From NCBI GenBank assembly GCA_036583965.1, contig JAZBQD010000015.1, positions 21,605,310 to 21,669,309 of the forward strand: a stretch of DNA of 64,000 bases. Reading direction: 5' to 3'. This document shows positions 1-12,795 of this stretch, piece by piece; within the stretch, counting starts at the first letter, position 1; the number at the start of each line of letters is the position of its first letter. The stretch is from Prunella strophiata (taxonomy: Eukaryota > Chordata > Aves > Passeriformes > Prunellidae). The notes under the pieces were generated by a model. It did no database searches. It had not been told where the DNA came from and worked only from the letters and a program-made list of their open reading frames with translations. A program made the position numbers and the translations under genes.

Positions 1-3000
1 TTTCACTAGGCCTTCAGAGAGTCATCTAGGTTGGAGAAGATTAGTATTTGTCACAGAAACAGGAAGAAAGAAACAATTTTAAAAGTTTTCTTTGGGGAGA
101 GAAGAAAAAGAATATGGCATCTGCACCTGGCCAGGCAGCTTATGAGGCTAACTGTGGATGTGAGGAAAAAATGTGTTGGCTGGAAAAAGCAAATCAGGTA
201 GTGATCTGTACAACTTACTGCTCTGTGTTGATGTTTCACATCTGATTTTCTTCCATTGATATGTATTGTCTTCTGTGTTCATGCTTTATTTATCCTGTTG
301 CTACTTTAAAGATACAAGTTTTAATTTTTTTCAACTTTTTAAATGGAAACATACCATAGCAGTGCCAAGTAAATAAAAATGGAAAAATAACCTAATCAAA
401 GTCACCAAAGTGGGGGTGTTTTCTCCTCCTTTCTTTCCCCACTCCTTTCTTTGGGGTTACAGAGGCTTCTGATGACAGATGTTTGTCTGTGCAGTGGAGA
501 GACACTTGCATGCTCCAGCCCTGGGCAGACATGGATGAAGGATGGTTTTATCAAGAGGGTGGATGAGCTGAGCAGCTGTGCCCCTGCTCAGGATGTCCTG
601 TAAGTGTTGTGCTCTGCTGGAAGCTGCTGCTCTCCTCCTGTTCCTCTCCCTGCCAGCCTGTGGCACAGGCACTGAGGCTCCAACACACAGCAGTGAGGAA
701 CCAGCACCCAGCAGGGAGCCCCGCTTTGCCCAGACACTCAGTGTGAATCTGGAAGCTGTTGATCCCCAGCAGGGTAGCACTAAGCTCAAGTCAATGCCTG
801 TGGTCTGGGAAGCTTTGCAGGAGCCAGCTGTTATCTCAGGGACAAAGCCATGCTGTGATGGCAAACAGCTTTTGATGCCACTTTACTTGGTTTGCTGAAC
901 TGCAGCATGGCCATGGCTCCTAGTAGGGCTTGTTCAGGCCAAAGAGTCTGAGAATCACATTTAACCCTTGGGAAAGATAAAGTTCCTTGTGTCTATTTTT
1001 TTACTGATGTATAAAAAATATTTAGGAAATTATCTCAGTGCAGTGGAAGAGTTTGTAATGGCATCAGCTAACAACCTCTCCATGCCTTGTGCCAGGACCT
1101 TTCTTAGTGCATTAGCGCTATTCCTCAGCCTCCCAAGTTCCTACTGTGGGTGCTGGCTTTAGCTTTGCCAGAAGTGATGGTGGGAGCAGGAAGTTTTCAT
1201 GTGCTGTAGGCAAACAGCCAGAGTTCTTGCCTGGAGCTGGTATTTGTTTGGTGCAAGCAGGCCTTTCTAAAGGCCACAGAAAATTCAGAGGGGATAAACT
1301 GGGCACTGAGCAGGGAGCTGCCCAGACCCAGGCAGCAAGAAGACACTGGAAGGAATTAAACTATAATCTGGGCTCAAATACAGGTTTTCTATCTGTCACA
1401 ATGGGGGAAAACATTAATGGTATTCACCATTTACCATGGCACTGCAAACCCCAGCAACCTTAAAAATTTTTTCTTTAGGTATCACAGCTTCAGAAATTAA
1501 ATTTGTAAATATACATGGCCACATGCTAATGTACCTGCATATATTTTCCTTGTCAAATTAATTAAGCCACATGTTGTTTACTAACAATTGGTTTCCTCTC
1601 CTTGTGGCTATTTCTTCTGAGGACAGATATTGCAGTATCTCTCCCTAGTTTCTCCCAGAGAAAAGCTCAGCCCTCCTAGTCCTGTTTCACTCCTCTGGAC
1701 AGTATTTGGAGCTGACCAGTATAATTCTTACAGCTGTTCCTTTGCTGCATGCAGGTGTGCCCAGAAACAAGCACCCTACCCCTGCATTCCTCCTTTCATT
1801 CCCTCGGTGTCACTGGAAGGATTGATGCCTGAGAATGATGGCTGTGGCCCTCAGATGTTTCTAACACTACTCTTTTCCCCTCTCCAGATCTTTCTGCTGC
1901 TTTGCACGCCTCCTGGGCTCCCAAGGCCTGCGCGGTTGCTGTTTAAAAAAAGCCTCGCAGCAAATACATCAAAGAGGCAGGCCAAAAGCTTTTGAGTTGA
2001 TTTATATGACACTAAGCCTTTTGTGTGATGCATCAATTGATATTTCATTTTTATTGCAGTACAGTGGGGTATATAGGCTTAACAGCAAGAGGTGTCCTTT
2101 TGATCTCTCATCGCACATGAAAACAGGTGTCATAGTCCAGAGATTATGGAGGTCAGAGATTATTTGAGGAAGGATTAAGTAGTAGTTCCATTTTTCATAG
2201 CAACCATATCCAAAAAGCATGAGATTCTTTTAAAAGTGCAGCTGTTATTTCAGGCTAGATAAGTCGTATTTATTGTCATACAACAGTTTTTCCTGCTGAA
2301 AGAAGACTAGAATTTTTCAAAGTGTTTTGTATGAAAAATGCAGAAACAAATCAAATGCTTCACTTATAAGTACAATTAATTAAATAACTTCTCCTAAATC
2401 TACTGAAATCCAGAAGAAGTTTTAGGTTGCTTTTCCTTTTAGTTCTAAAGATCTTTAGATCTTTACAGAAAATGGCCTTGAGACTGTTCAGAAAATAATG
2501 GAGTGACTCTATTAATGTTCAGCACTGCACCAATTTATATGCAATATAGTTGCTTAGTCCAAATCAAATTTACCTCAGAAAGAACAGAAATCTCTGATGT
2601 GATGAGTTACTGGTTCAGTTTTCAATAAATACAACTGAAATATTGCTCTGACTCATTCCAAGAGTCTCTCATTCCATTAGAAACTTCTAAAACAACCAAA
2701 AGCAATTTGGAAACCCACTATAGGTATATGGATATCTCTTCTGCTAAGGAAGCACATCCACCACTGATTGCTCAGCTTTTATAAAAATAGATTTGTTTTT
2801 GAGGCTGTTTAAATTCCACAATGTAATGTGGGTAAAATCAATAGCAATAGTGTTGTATTAGATTCAACAAACTCAAGAAACCTGTTTCTCCTAGTTAGTG
2901 TAATTACAGCTTTGTTGACAAGCAGATGTTTAAACAGCTTCCAAATATGTAATTATTAGAATAACTAAGGAATTGAGGATCTCTAGGATTACAGGACCAG

Positions 3001-5976
3001 CAATGCAGTAGTCCTGCATCCCAAGAATTAATGCAAATTTATTCCAAGAGTAAGTATAATTTTGAAGCCTTTTAAGTGTAGTTAGTGTTGATTTATTCAG
3101 CCCATCAACTGACATAAGTTTATATATCTCATAGCACTTGTCTTCAGTTACTGCCTCCACAAAAAGCTCAGCAGTTTGGTCCTATCTTTCAGCTAGAGTA
3201 GGAGAAAGTCTTATTTGCACAGTGTTTGACTAATATGAACTATTTAGTTCAGCTTTTGCTCTAGAACAAGGAGCAACCATTCAGGCTTTTTTAGAAGAGC
3301 TAGTGCTCCATTTCTGAGCTGTCTTCCAGCTTCTGTTCTGATCAGTGGATTGAGGCTGCTCAGGGTTGAATGGGCACTGTGCTGCAGAGCCAAGCAGCTG
3401 CTGAGTTCCCTCATCACAGCAAGTGACAGAACCCACATGGCCTCACCTCCCCAAAATATTGTGAGGCTGCCAACCTCATGTTTGGAGCACCATGGCTGCT
3501 GATCCAGGTGAGGGGGGGGTATGTCTGACACCCCTGGCTGTGCTTAGAAATTTGAAGTTGAAACTTTTGGAAGGTGGTCTCTCATTTTTGGTCCAGATCT
3601 CTAAATGAGACCATGCAAGACATGACTGTCCTGTGCACTTTGCAAGGAAAGAATTTAAACACTGTTCAGTTGTAGCTTTGTTTTCCATTCTTCTTTTCTG
3701 GGCTGTATTGTATTAATGCTTTATTTTAAAAGCCCATAACTGAAACAGACTAACTTTTCATTCCCCATGGCTTTCTTCTCATCTTCTCTGGCAAGATGAA
3801 AAGATGCACTTTGCTTTTATAATACTGCTTTCTCAGGATGGAAAATTGTCAGGTGTCTTGTTTCAGGTATCATTAACTGTCTAGCAAAGCTTTTTTCTTC
3901 TGCATTTTTGGTATGTCTAGACTGACCTTTCTCTGAATCTAAAGGGATTCCTAGGGAAATCAAATGCACCTAGAAACACCTGCCACCTCTGTTCCTTTCC
4001 CAGCATGTTAAATTGTTTTGGTGCTCTGGGGCTCCTGCCGAGTGTGAGGAAGCATATTTGTATTTTTGTGTGCTGGTGGATGGGCAAGTGCTGTGTTACT
4101 ACTCACACTAGGAAGAGTCCTTTGTGCTCTCCCCAGTAGCAGTTCCAGTTTGGGGAATGTGAAAGGCAGGAGTGGGGCTGCCCTCACTACTCTATAAGGA
4201 AGGCCCAAGCATTTTTGCCATCAAAAGCATAAGCAAGATTTCCCTATATTTATAAAGCATTTCCAATACTGCAGCTGAGATGTCCCTTGCAAAAATCAAC
4301 TGCCAGACCTGCTAGTTCACTTGCCAGGCTGAGTAAGGAAGGATTGGAGAAGGAGCTGCATCCTAACTTTGGCTGGTTGAGATGTCCCTGTTGTGGGGCC
4401 TGCCTTGCCTCTCTGCTGACCCTGCAAGAGAGGGGGAGACACATAAGGGGAGTAGGATGGGGATAAGCCACTCTTCTGGAAGGTGCTTGCAAGTGGCATC
4501 AGCCTCTTCCCTGGTTTCAGCTGTCTTCTTCAGAGCATGGTCCCTCAGGGAATGCTGAGAACCAGCTCACCAAATAAAAATACATCCAGGGCTTCTTCCT
4601 TCAATTGGAAGGGATCAAAATGTTAAAAAATTATCATGCTAACTGTGGCAGTAGGAAGGTGTGCCTTGGTATGGAAAGAAGAAAGCAACAACATAGAGAA
4701 TAGATTTTTCCCAAAAGTAAACCACAATTTTGACATGTTATCTTCTGCCATACTTGGAAAACCTAACATAGGGAGGTGCTAGCCCATAGTCTGATGTGCC
4801 TAGGCACTGATACAATAGAAATAAATTAGAATTTACCTAATGGTAATCAAATGGATGTTCCTTAAGGGGGCTGTGGTAGGGTGTCAGTATTCAGAACATT
4901 TCCTAGAATGGGACGGAACACGAATTTCAAAACCAGCATAGCATAGTAATTTGAAAGGATAATTTCCACTGAAAGTTGGTGAGGTTGATGTTCCTAAGTC
5001 AGGAACTCCAAACTCCCATTTTGCTGTGTTACAACCCCACCCCATCACCTTTCCTCGTGTGTTGTGGAGGCTGCAGGAATAGCCACGTCAGGCCATGGCA
5101 GATGGAGAGGGTGAAGCAAGAGGAGCAGGACTTGGGGCAGGCAGCACAGCAGCTGCTGGCAAAGCAAACTGAGCTGCTGTGTGAGTACCACTCATCTTCC
5201 AAGTAAGATTAAGAGTTTTCTTTGAAACTCAACAGCGTCATCAATGGAATAGTCTGCTCAAAGCTGCACAGAACACCTGCACATTGGGTGACAACAAGCA
5301 GATGTTGGACTGTGTATCTGAAAGTGGGCAGCTCTTAGGCTGCTTTAGATCTATAGAAGGAATTGTCAGATTTATAGCAGTCTTTGTGCAATTCCTGAAA
5401 AACTTAGCCCTGTTTATATCTGAACAGGGATTTGTGAGAAGCCAAAGCCCATTAGTACCCTTAAAGAAAAAAAGCAAGAGTGGGAGGTGCTGATGTTTCT
5501 TTGCACTTCTGTGAAGCTGAAATGCTGGATTTGTGCCACTGCCTCTTGTGGCAAATTCATGTGTTTATCCAAGTGAGGACTTAGATGATTTAGGGTTGTG
5601 TGTAAAGGGTGAGGCGATGTCAGGCAAACAAATTTCTGCAGTGGGAGGTCAGTGTGAGTCCCAACACCTGCAAGATGATTCTCCATCCTCATTTCTAGCA
5701 GGGCAAATAAATTCCAGAGCCAGACCTTTGCCAGCAGTGTCATGTGATCTTGGGAAACACTTTTTAGACTGTTTGGAGGTTGCTTCCTCCACTTGACAAC
5801 CCATAATTTTATATCTGAGGGGTGGAGAAATCCACAATCTTTAATGAGAGTTATGTTTCTTAGCAGCTTCAGTGATTGCTCTGTAGAACTGTTGCTTTGA
5901 ATAATGTATTACCCATTGCTCTATTTTTAACCCTGTAAATTATTCTCAGATGAGAAGCATGATCTTTTTGTTTTTT

Positions 5977-5978
<2 letters not shown>

Positions 5979-6008
<30 letters not shown>
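5979..6008 (+). repeat. Poly(T) run of 30
   Basis: Thirty consecutive T, preceded by another T-rich stretch from 5966. It could be the A-tail of a minus-strand retroposed sequence or simple slippage. No recognisable retroposed body is seen to its right. Confidence 0.9.
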
Positions 6009-6011
<3 letters not shown>

Positions 6012-9000
6012 GAAAAAGGCAGAATCAGTAAAAAATGCTTCAGAAATCAGATTCTTTTATCCTGTCTGAATAGTGTGCAACTTGAAAGTTAGTTACAGGA
6101 GATCAAATTAATTTCTGGTGTAAGTTAATGGGAAGCCAGGTGCATAAATTGGAAAAGAAAATAAGAATAACATAATGAGAAAAGAATAGTTCTGGCACAA
6201 CACCTCACCAAGGGATATGAGTGGTGCCTTGGGTTGAATGTTGTTTGAAAGCACCATCAAAGGTAGATTAAAGTCAGGAGTGTTGTGGGAGGAAATGGAT
6301 AACCAGCACAGCAGGAGCTGTTACTCCAGGGGCTTTCTGCTGCTTAAATGTGCACAGCTGGGGCCTCTGGGGATGGGGTTATTTTGGAAGAGATGAAAGG
6401 TCATGTCAAGTTGATTTAGTGCCTACAAATGCTGGTGGTATGTTGTTTAGTCCCTAATCTGTCAGGTAGAGAACAAGAGGCTTGTACTGTTTGTTCAACT
6501 GAAAAATGTGGGTTCCCCACCACAATCACCAATTAAGAGCATTTCTAAGAATAGAAATCTAGCCTGATGTGCATTGTTTAAAAAACTTATCTTCACAATG
6601 AGGCTCAGGCTTCTCTGATTATAATATATGCTCAGAATGTCCTGAAACTTAAATCAGTTCTAGATCCTTGGTGAAAGAGAATTTTTTATGCATTTAATTT
6701 CCATTTTGTGGCACAAAACTCAGTTCTTTAGTGCATTACACACTATGGGGACAAGACACACAGTACAAAGAGCACCAGATACAGTAGTTCCCTGCAGTCT
6801 TGTAGAGTTCTATACAAAAAGGTACAAATACTAGAGGTATTAAATTTTGAAAACTAAATGCAAAGTTTTTTGGTTTTAAGTTTGCGATGTGAAGTAGCCC
6901 ATATTCTATATAATGTGGGAGGAAAAACCAGTCTGTTTTCAAAATGGAAAGTCTGCAGGGAAACAGAGAATTAGCAACTGATGAAAGTAAATGAGTAATA
7001 AACCAGGCAATAATACAAAATCTGAACTTACATAAAAAGCTTAATCACAATCTATATATAGATTTTACATCTCAGGAACATAATGTAACATATTGCTTCT
7101 CAAGGGCATCTCTGACTCTCATAATACCCTAGATTTGTACTAGAAATCCAGATTCTCTGACAGTTTATTCCTTGCAATAAAGCAAGTTACCTCATTTGAA
7201 ATATTACCACAACTCTCATTTAAATGATACAAAGCTCTCGGATGAAAGAGAGTAGGCACAGCATTTTCACTGGTGCCACCAAGGTGACTGTCACAGGCAG
7301 GAGGAGCACAGGCCAGCCAATGCAATGTTCTTCAGTAAACTGCACATCCATACTGAGCAGATTCCTGGCCATGGAAATTTTCCAGCTCTGGAGAAAGTGG
7401 CCATTTAGTCCTCTCACCCTTCAGGCCTGACCCAGTGGTGTATGGAAGTGCAGATGCCCTCCTCTCGCACACCAGTGAGTGAGGAAGTCTGGCAAAAGTA
7501 CTGACTGCAAAAAGTGCCCCACCTCTTCTCCCCTGTGAGGCTTTGGAGAAATTGCATTTTTGCTTCAAAGTGTAATGTAAACATTTTCCTGTAGCTTTTA
7601 TTTAATGAGAGATATGTTTTTGCAGCACTTACTGCACTGAGCCCTAGAATAGACATTACTTCATAAAATGGCAGGAAAGGTGTGCCCTATTCTTCCTTAC
7701 CTAGATATTTTGGGGTAGCTAAGACAGCAACATTTCTTAAATCATTAAATTGTTATTCTGTTAGTCATAAACAAGTATTAAAACTGCTGTACAATACTGT
7801 CCAATGCTCAAACATAATAAATCTAAGCCAAAGTAATGCAAAAAAAAAAGGGCTACATCCCCTAGAGTGGCCAGGAGAACAGGACTTGCAAAAAGAAAAC
7901 TAAAAGGAAGCTTAAGTGGTATAAACCTGTGAAAATACGTATGTAAGGCCATATGGTTGCTGTCTATAAATACACTAAGAGGAAAATGAAATATTTAAGC
8001 TAAAGAACAGTGTTGGCAAAAGCAAAAATAAAAAAAAAAAGGTATGAAGCAGCCATTAATAAAATTGTGCTAAAAGTTGTGCAAGCCTTGGAGAGCAGCA
8101 CAGCTCTGGAATGGTCTTCGGGAAGAGGGGGGAGCGAAAATGTGACTACTTTTAACATGGGGTTAGTTAAGTTTATGAAAGGAATTCCTGTGCACTGTGT
8201 AAAGTAATTGCCATGATAATAAGAACATCTTAAATTTCAGTACTTTATTTATTTAGTGTCTTTGATCAAAAGCACTTATATAAAAATGCAATAATGAAAA
8301 TTCCTTTCAACCAGTACAATAAAAGTTGGAATTCCTTGGGTATTTCATTTTCTTTAGTAAAATGCAATTTGGACATGTTCCAGTCAATATTTGCAGAAAT
8401 GACAGAACATCGGGACTATTTGTAGGGCTACAAATAATAATAAATCTAGAACATAAGATAAGCTATAGGTTATTGAAATTATGTGTTGCAAAGTTAAATC
8501 CAACCTTTGCAATGTTAAACTAGCAACAGCTGAGGGAATTTGTGGCTCTTTGGCAAGTCTACAGGTCTCACCAAATAGCTGCTCTAGAAGTCTCTGGTTT
8601 TCAGCTCCGTAAATCTACTGTTTATGAAACTGAGATAAAACCACTGCTTGGAGCTGAGTTCTCCAAAAGCCCCAACCAACAGACAGAGTTTGCAGTGTCC
8701 TTTGCATCAGTGAGAGGATTTGCCACCCTTGCAGCATGTAACCTGACTGGAGGGTATGTGCTGCCCATGCCCACCTCCTTCTCCCCTTGTTTCTTCCTTG
8801 GTGTTTCAGTTCAGTGGGTGACCTCACGCTGCTCCATGTGCTAGGCTGCTGTTTGTGGGTGTGTCACAGCTTACACACGTGCAGTATGAATCAGGGACAG
8901 CAGGACTGAATTTATGCCTGGGACTCAGCATGAATTGAATTGAACCGGCCCTATCCAGAAGCATAAACCTTAGCAAAATGTTTCAAGTTTGGACACCAAA

Positions 9001-9793
9001 TTCAAGTTATCTAGGTCTACCTTCAGGACCATGTATATGGCACTTTCAATTTCAGGGACAGCAAGCAATGGCTTGCCAATTGACTTATAACTTGTGCAAG
9101 CTGTGTTGAAAATTGGTAAGGCTGGAAAGAACCCTTCCCCCTCACACTTCATGGCCTAAATCAGCTACTGATGTGAGGGGAGGGTGTTCAACAGAAATGG
9201 GGTGGGAGGTAAGTTATTTCACACTGTATATTGTGTCATAGATCACTGGGCAAAAAGAAATTTGATCCTGGGTTCTCAGCTTTCTGTTTTTTAGGTGGAG
9301 CTGATACACCATCAAAAGGTGCAGACCAAGCTGCAACCTCTAATACCCTAAATGAGGCAATTACCTATTCATACCATATTTGCTTTATTTTGTTGGTTGT
9401 GCCACCCTTTGTCATGGTTTAAAAACACAGTCTTCCAAATAAGACTATTTCAGCTTTAGTATTTTAATTTCTCTTCTAACTAGCTTGAATTTAATTTCTG
9501 TACCTCTCTAGTCTTCCCAAGTAAAACGAACAAAAAAATTAATTGGAACATTATACATAATGAATGGGATGGAAAAGCAATAGGATCTGAAGAGAAATAC
9601 TGTTCTGCCCACTGAGTGCCAGTAGTTTTTTTCCCTAGCACAGAAGTAAAAAGAGGGAAGCAGTGGCTTCTGCCTGTTGACTACAAGTATTTAATCTCTG
9701 TACAATTGGGCAAGGGAGGAGACTGAGCACCCAAAAAACATCTCTATGCAGATTCATTATTACTCTTGAAATCGCATATGATCTGTTCTCTCA

Positions 9794-9820
9794 TGTTTTT
9801 TGTTTTTTTGGTTTTTTTTG
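9794..9820 (+). repeat. T/G-only low-complexity tract
   Basis: Pure T/G run of T6-T8 blocks separated by G or GG. It has the same style as the tracts at 22999-23120 and 30320-30360. Confidence 0.8.
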
Positions 9821-10763
9821 AACAAGTACATGCCAGCCCTTGAAAGGATTAAAATTGTCTACATCACAGAAGTAGGTAGGAGGATCTACCCACAGATAGT
9901 GCAGTATTAAGCTCTTTATCTGTTCCCTTCTTAGGCCCTTATACTCTCCCTTAGCTGTAAATTAAGAGTTTCTTTCTGAGTGAAAATGGTTTTTTGCTTA
10001 GAGATTCCTTGGCAGAAATTTTAATGGAATTGTCTGTCATCAACACCTGCTTTCAAGCTTTACTGATAAAATTAGATTTTATATCTCAGCATCACATATG
10101 GCATCTTTATAATTAGTCTTTTTGCAGTATATGAATGTCAATTCCTAAAATGCTGCCTGTACTGTTCATGTGGGAATATTTCCCTTCATTAATCAAATAG
10201 AAGTTTTTCATTGGTGCTTCTAATTGTTTAAAGCCCACATCTTCATATGTCTAATCTCAAAACCATTTTGATGGACTGACACAACACATTTGCAGCTACA
10301 CTAGGACTGAGCTGTGAGCAGATCCCTTCTGGGAATGGCATCCTGAGAGCTCTAGATGGGCCTCCATACCTAGAGTCACTTGTGGAAATGTAGTCCTTGA
10401 ATGTGTAGCTATCTGAAAATGAGGGATGGCCTTCTTTAGAGGGCTCACTATTGATCTAACCTTGGAAACAGAGGAAGGTCTATGCCCAGAAGATCCTGAA
10501 AAATATTATTATACATAACATTTCAGAACAAGAACACCCGGATTTTAACACACATACTCAAGAATAAGCAAACTCAGAGGTGTTTTCAGGCAAGTGATGA
10601 TCATAATTACTGCTCAGCAATATAGGTAGAAGTGTTCCTGTATCAGTGACTCACAGGTGGCTGTTTCAAACCTTTCTAAAATGCATGGGAAGTCTTATAG
10701 TACTACAGACACCAGTAAAGGTGATAGCTGATTTTTTCATTACTCATGTCACAGCTGAGAAGT

Positions 10764-10769
10764 TTTATT
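10764..10769 (-). terminator. KCNS2: Candidate KCNS2 poly(A) signal AATAAA
   Basis: On the minus strand AATAAA occurs 317 nt past the stop codon and is followed by a GT-containing stretch (CTGTGACATGAGTAATG). Further AATAAA copies lie downstream at 9384-9389 and near 8240. The true 3' end could be any of these or further away, and vertebrate KCNS2 3' UTRs may be long. Confidence 0.3.
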
Positions 10770-11085
10770 CCACTTCAGGTACATTCATTTCTCTGTTCAT
10801 ATGAGAAAATGCACAAAGTAACAGATCATCACTATACCACTAGCACTAATGGCATGGAAGTGGTAACATTTGTATGGAAAAGTCAGCACTTAGTACCCTT
10901 ATGCAACAGGATGAAAATGTGCAAACTGTTAACTTGTAATATAAATGTCTTTAGTTTCTCAAGTGCAAAGTGCAGTGTCAGCAACACTATCTTCTAGAAA
11001 ACAAACCAAAAAAAAGACAAATAGGAAAACATTTATAAACATAGCTCTTGCTAGCTCTCATGCAAACTGCTGTCAGACTTGTACA

Positions 11086-12519
11086 CTAATGCAGTGAATC
11101 ATTCAGGCTCAACTCACTGGGGGTACTCCTGCTCATATTGGTCAGACTGGCCATAAGGGATTTCACTTTATAAGCATAGTAGTCCCTTAAGTTGACAGAT
11201 GGAACTTCTTTCATGCCATCACCAAAATCACAGCTTCTCATGGCACTCTCTAACTGCTTCTGACGCCTATAGAAGTGGGAGAATTTATTAAAGATCAGTG
11301 TAATGGGAAGCACTACCACGAGGATACCAGCTAGGATACATGCAGATGCTGTCAGCTTGCCAGCAGTGCTCCCTGGCACCACGTCCCCGTAGCCAACTGT
11401 GGTCATGCTCACAGTAGCCCACCACCAACAAGCAGGGATGGTGGCTAACCCCTCATTGTCTTCTTTCTCAATGGTGTAAGCCACTACGGAGAAAATGGAG
11501 ATGCCAACAGAGAGGTAGAGTAGAAGAAGCCCCACCTCTCTGTAGCTGTACTTCAGAGTTGCTCCAAGAGACCTGAGACCTGTGGAGTGCCTAGCAAGCT
11601 TTAATATGCGGAAAATCCTCATGAGTCTCAGGACTTGTGCAACTCTGCCTAAATTTGCTAAAGTTGGACTACTTTCCACCACCAAGTTGACAATTAATGT
11701 AATATAAAATGGAAGGATAGACATTAGGTCAATCAAATTCAGGGCATGCTTGAAAAATTTTAAAAAGTCGGGAGCTACTGCAAATCTTGCCACCAGTTCA
11801 AAAGTGAACCATGCAATACCAAAATGTTCCACGATTTCAAAGCGAGGGTCTTCCTCGGTGTTCCCGTTGCTGTCAACAATCTGAAAGTCTGGGAGGCTGT
11901 TCAGGCACATGGTCACAATGGAGCCCAGCACCACCACTATTGAAAGGACACTGAAGATGCGGCTCAAAACCGAGTACCCAGGATTATCCAAAGCAAGCCA
12001 GAGCTGCCTCCTGATGTTTCCAAAGGGCTGTTTGTCAAATTTAGAGGCATCGTTGTAGAATGCCAAAATCTCATCAAAAGAAGATGTCGTACTTTCCTGG
12101 TCACTTTGTTCCTCCCATTTCTCTTGGTCTGGCTCCATTTTCCTCCCATGGTAGCTATAACTGCAGCAGGAGTCTATAAAGAATTCATTGATTCCCCAGT
12201 ATTCAATCTCCTGGCTGAAAGAAAACACACAGAGTTCACCCATCACATGGAGCTTGCCAGTGTTATAAAAATGTAGCACGTAAGGAAAGAGCTCGGGGTT
12301 CCTGTCAAAATAAAATTCATTCTTGGTGTCATCATAGTCATCACAAAGCTCCAGTATCGACTCCTTTGAGTGGCAGCTCAGCAATTTGCCCAGCCTGGTC
12401 TCGGGGAACCTTAATAATGTGTTGGATCTCATCTTTTTCTTAAAGCCTCCAACGTTGATGCTGATCTCATTGTCTTCAAAATTCGCTTCAGATAAAGTCC
12501 TCAGACTCTGCCCTGTCAT
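11086..12519 (-). CDS. KCNS2: KCNS2: voltage-gated potassium channel modifier subfamily S member 2 (Kv9.2), complete single-exon CDS
   Basis: Encodes a 477-residue silent Kv alpha subunit that, in this family, does not conduct alone but joins Kv2.1/Kv2.2 (KCNB1/KCNB2) in plasma-membrane heterotetramers and changes their gating. Visible parts: a T1/BTB tetramerisation domain at about residues 18-125, with an intact zinc-site pattern (H91, C97, C118, C119). S1 is about 184-208, S2 227-248 and S3 259-280. S4 is about 290-314 with R298, R301, R304, K307 and R310. S5 is about 325-350, the selectivity filter TVGYGD is 374-379, and S6 is about 387-412. S6 carries P405-I406-T407 where conducting Kv channels have PxP, a hallmark of silent subunits. 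The start is the ATG at 12517-12519 (A at -3), because the protein then begins MTGQSL and has the length of the mammalian orthologue as I recall it. The frame stays open to a TTG at 12567, but that lies beyond the probable splice acceptor. The stop is TAG at 11086-11088. No frameshift is seen. Confidence 0.98.
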   Translation of the reverse strand: MTGQSLRTLSEANFEDNEISINVGGFKKKMRSNTLLRFPETRLGKLLSCHSKESILELCDDYDDTKNEFYFDRNPELFPYVLHFYNTGKLHVMGELCVFSFSQEIEYWGINEFFIDSCCSYSYHGRKMEPDQEKWEEQSDQESTTSSFDEILAFYNDASKFDKQPFGNIRRQLWLALDNPGYSVLSRIFSVLSIVVVLGSIVTMCLNSLPDFQIVDSNGNTEEDPRFEIVEHFGIAWFTFELVARFAVAPDFLKFFKHALNLIDLMSILPFYITLIVNLVVESSPTLANLGRVAQVLRLMRIFRILKLARHSTGLRSLGATLKYSYREVGLLLLYLSVGISIFSVVAYTIEKEDNEGLATIPACWWWATVSMTTVGYGDVVPGSTAGKLTASACILAGILVVVLPITLIFNKFSHFYRRQKQLESAMRSCDFGDGMKEVPSVNLRDYYAYKVKSLMASLTNMSRSTPSELSLNDSLH

Positions 12520-12549
12520 AGTGAGCTCCTTCCAAAGGTGGGTAGGGAA

Positions 12550-12590
12550 TGAAAACCTAGGATACAATTACACAGAAAGTTGGCAGAATG
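12550..12590 (-). other. KCNS2: Probable 3' splice site upstream of the KCNS2 coding exon
   Basis: Read on the minus strand, a moderately pyrimidine-rich stretch ends in TATCCTAG followed by GTTTTC, giving an acceptor with the coding exon starting at about 12556. This would leave 37 nt of 5' UTR in this exon before the ATG. KCNS2 genes in other vertebrates have a non-coding first exon, so an acceptor is expected near here. This is a sequence-only prediction without transcript support. Confidence 0.5.
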
Positions 12591-12621
12591 AACAAATCTA
12601 CAGCATGTTCACCTATTGATG

Positions 12622-12795
12622 TTTTCTTTCTTTCTTTCTTTTCTTTCTTCCCTTCTTTCTTTCCCTCTCTCTCTTTCTCTCCTTTCCCTCTCCTCCCTTT
12701 TCTCTCTTTTCCCCCTATTCACTCACTTTCCCTCCCTTTTCCTCCCTCTGCCCCCGTTTCTCCCCTTTTCCCTCTTTTCTTTTCTCCCATCTCCC
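12622..12795 (+). repeat. Polypyrimidine (C/T) tract between the KCNS2 coding exon and the CpG island
   Basis: Over 174 bases there are only six purines (12717, 12721, 12725, 12750, 12756 and 12789), with an uninterrupted 95-base pyrimidine run at 12622-12716. The run starts as a CTTT microsatellite and continues as CCTTT/TCTC. In KCNS2 sense it is a polypurine tract within the predicted first intron or 5' region. Such tracts can form H-DNA, and length variation between individuals is likely. Confidence 0.9.

Larger units (their letters stand above)
1..10763. other. AT-rich 3' flank of KCNS2, no gene recognised
   Basis: I see no conserved protein segment on either strand. Short open frames (up to about 135 codons near 457-898) overlap on both strands and match no family I know. 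Only low-complexity tracts stand out (5979-6008, 9794-9820), plus a small perfect palindrome TAAAGATCTTTA near 2445-2456. Part of the right end may be KCNS2 3' UTR. STK3, the expected neighbour in vertebrates, was not seen. Confidence 0.6.

Noticed and set aside
1..11085. STK3 3' exons (expected convergent neighbour)
   Set aside because: No SARAH-domain or kinase-like segment is visible in any frame. STK3 probably ends left of the window.
12520..12567. N-terminal extension of KCNS2 by 16 residues
   Set aside because: It starts at TTG rather than ATG, crosses the probable splice acceptor at 12557, and has no counterpart in the family.
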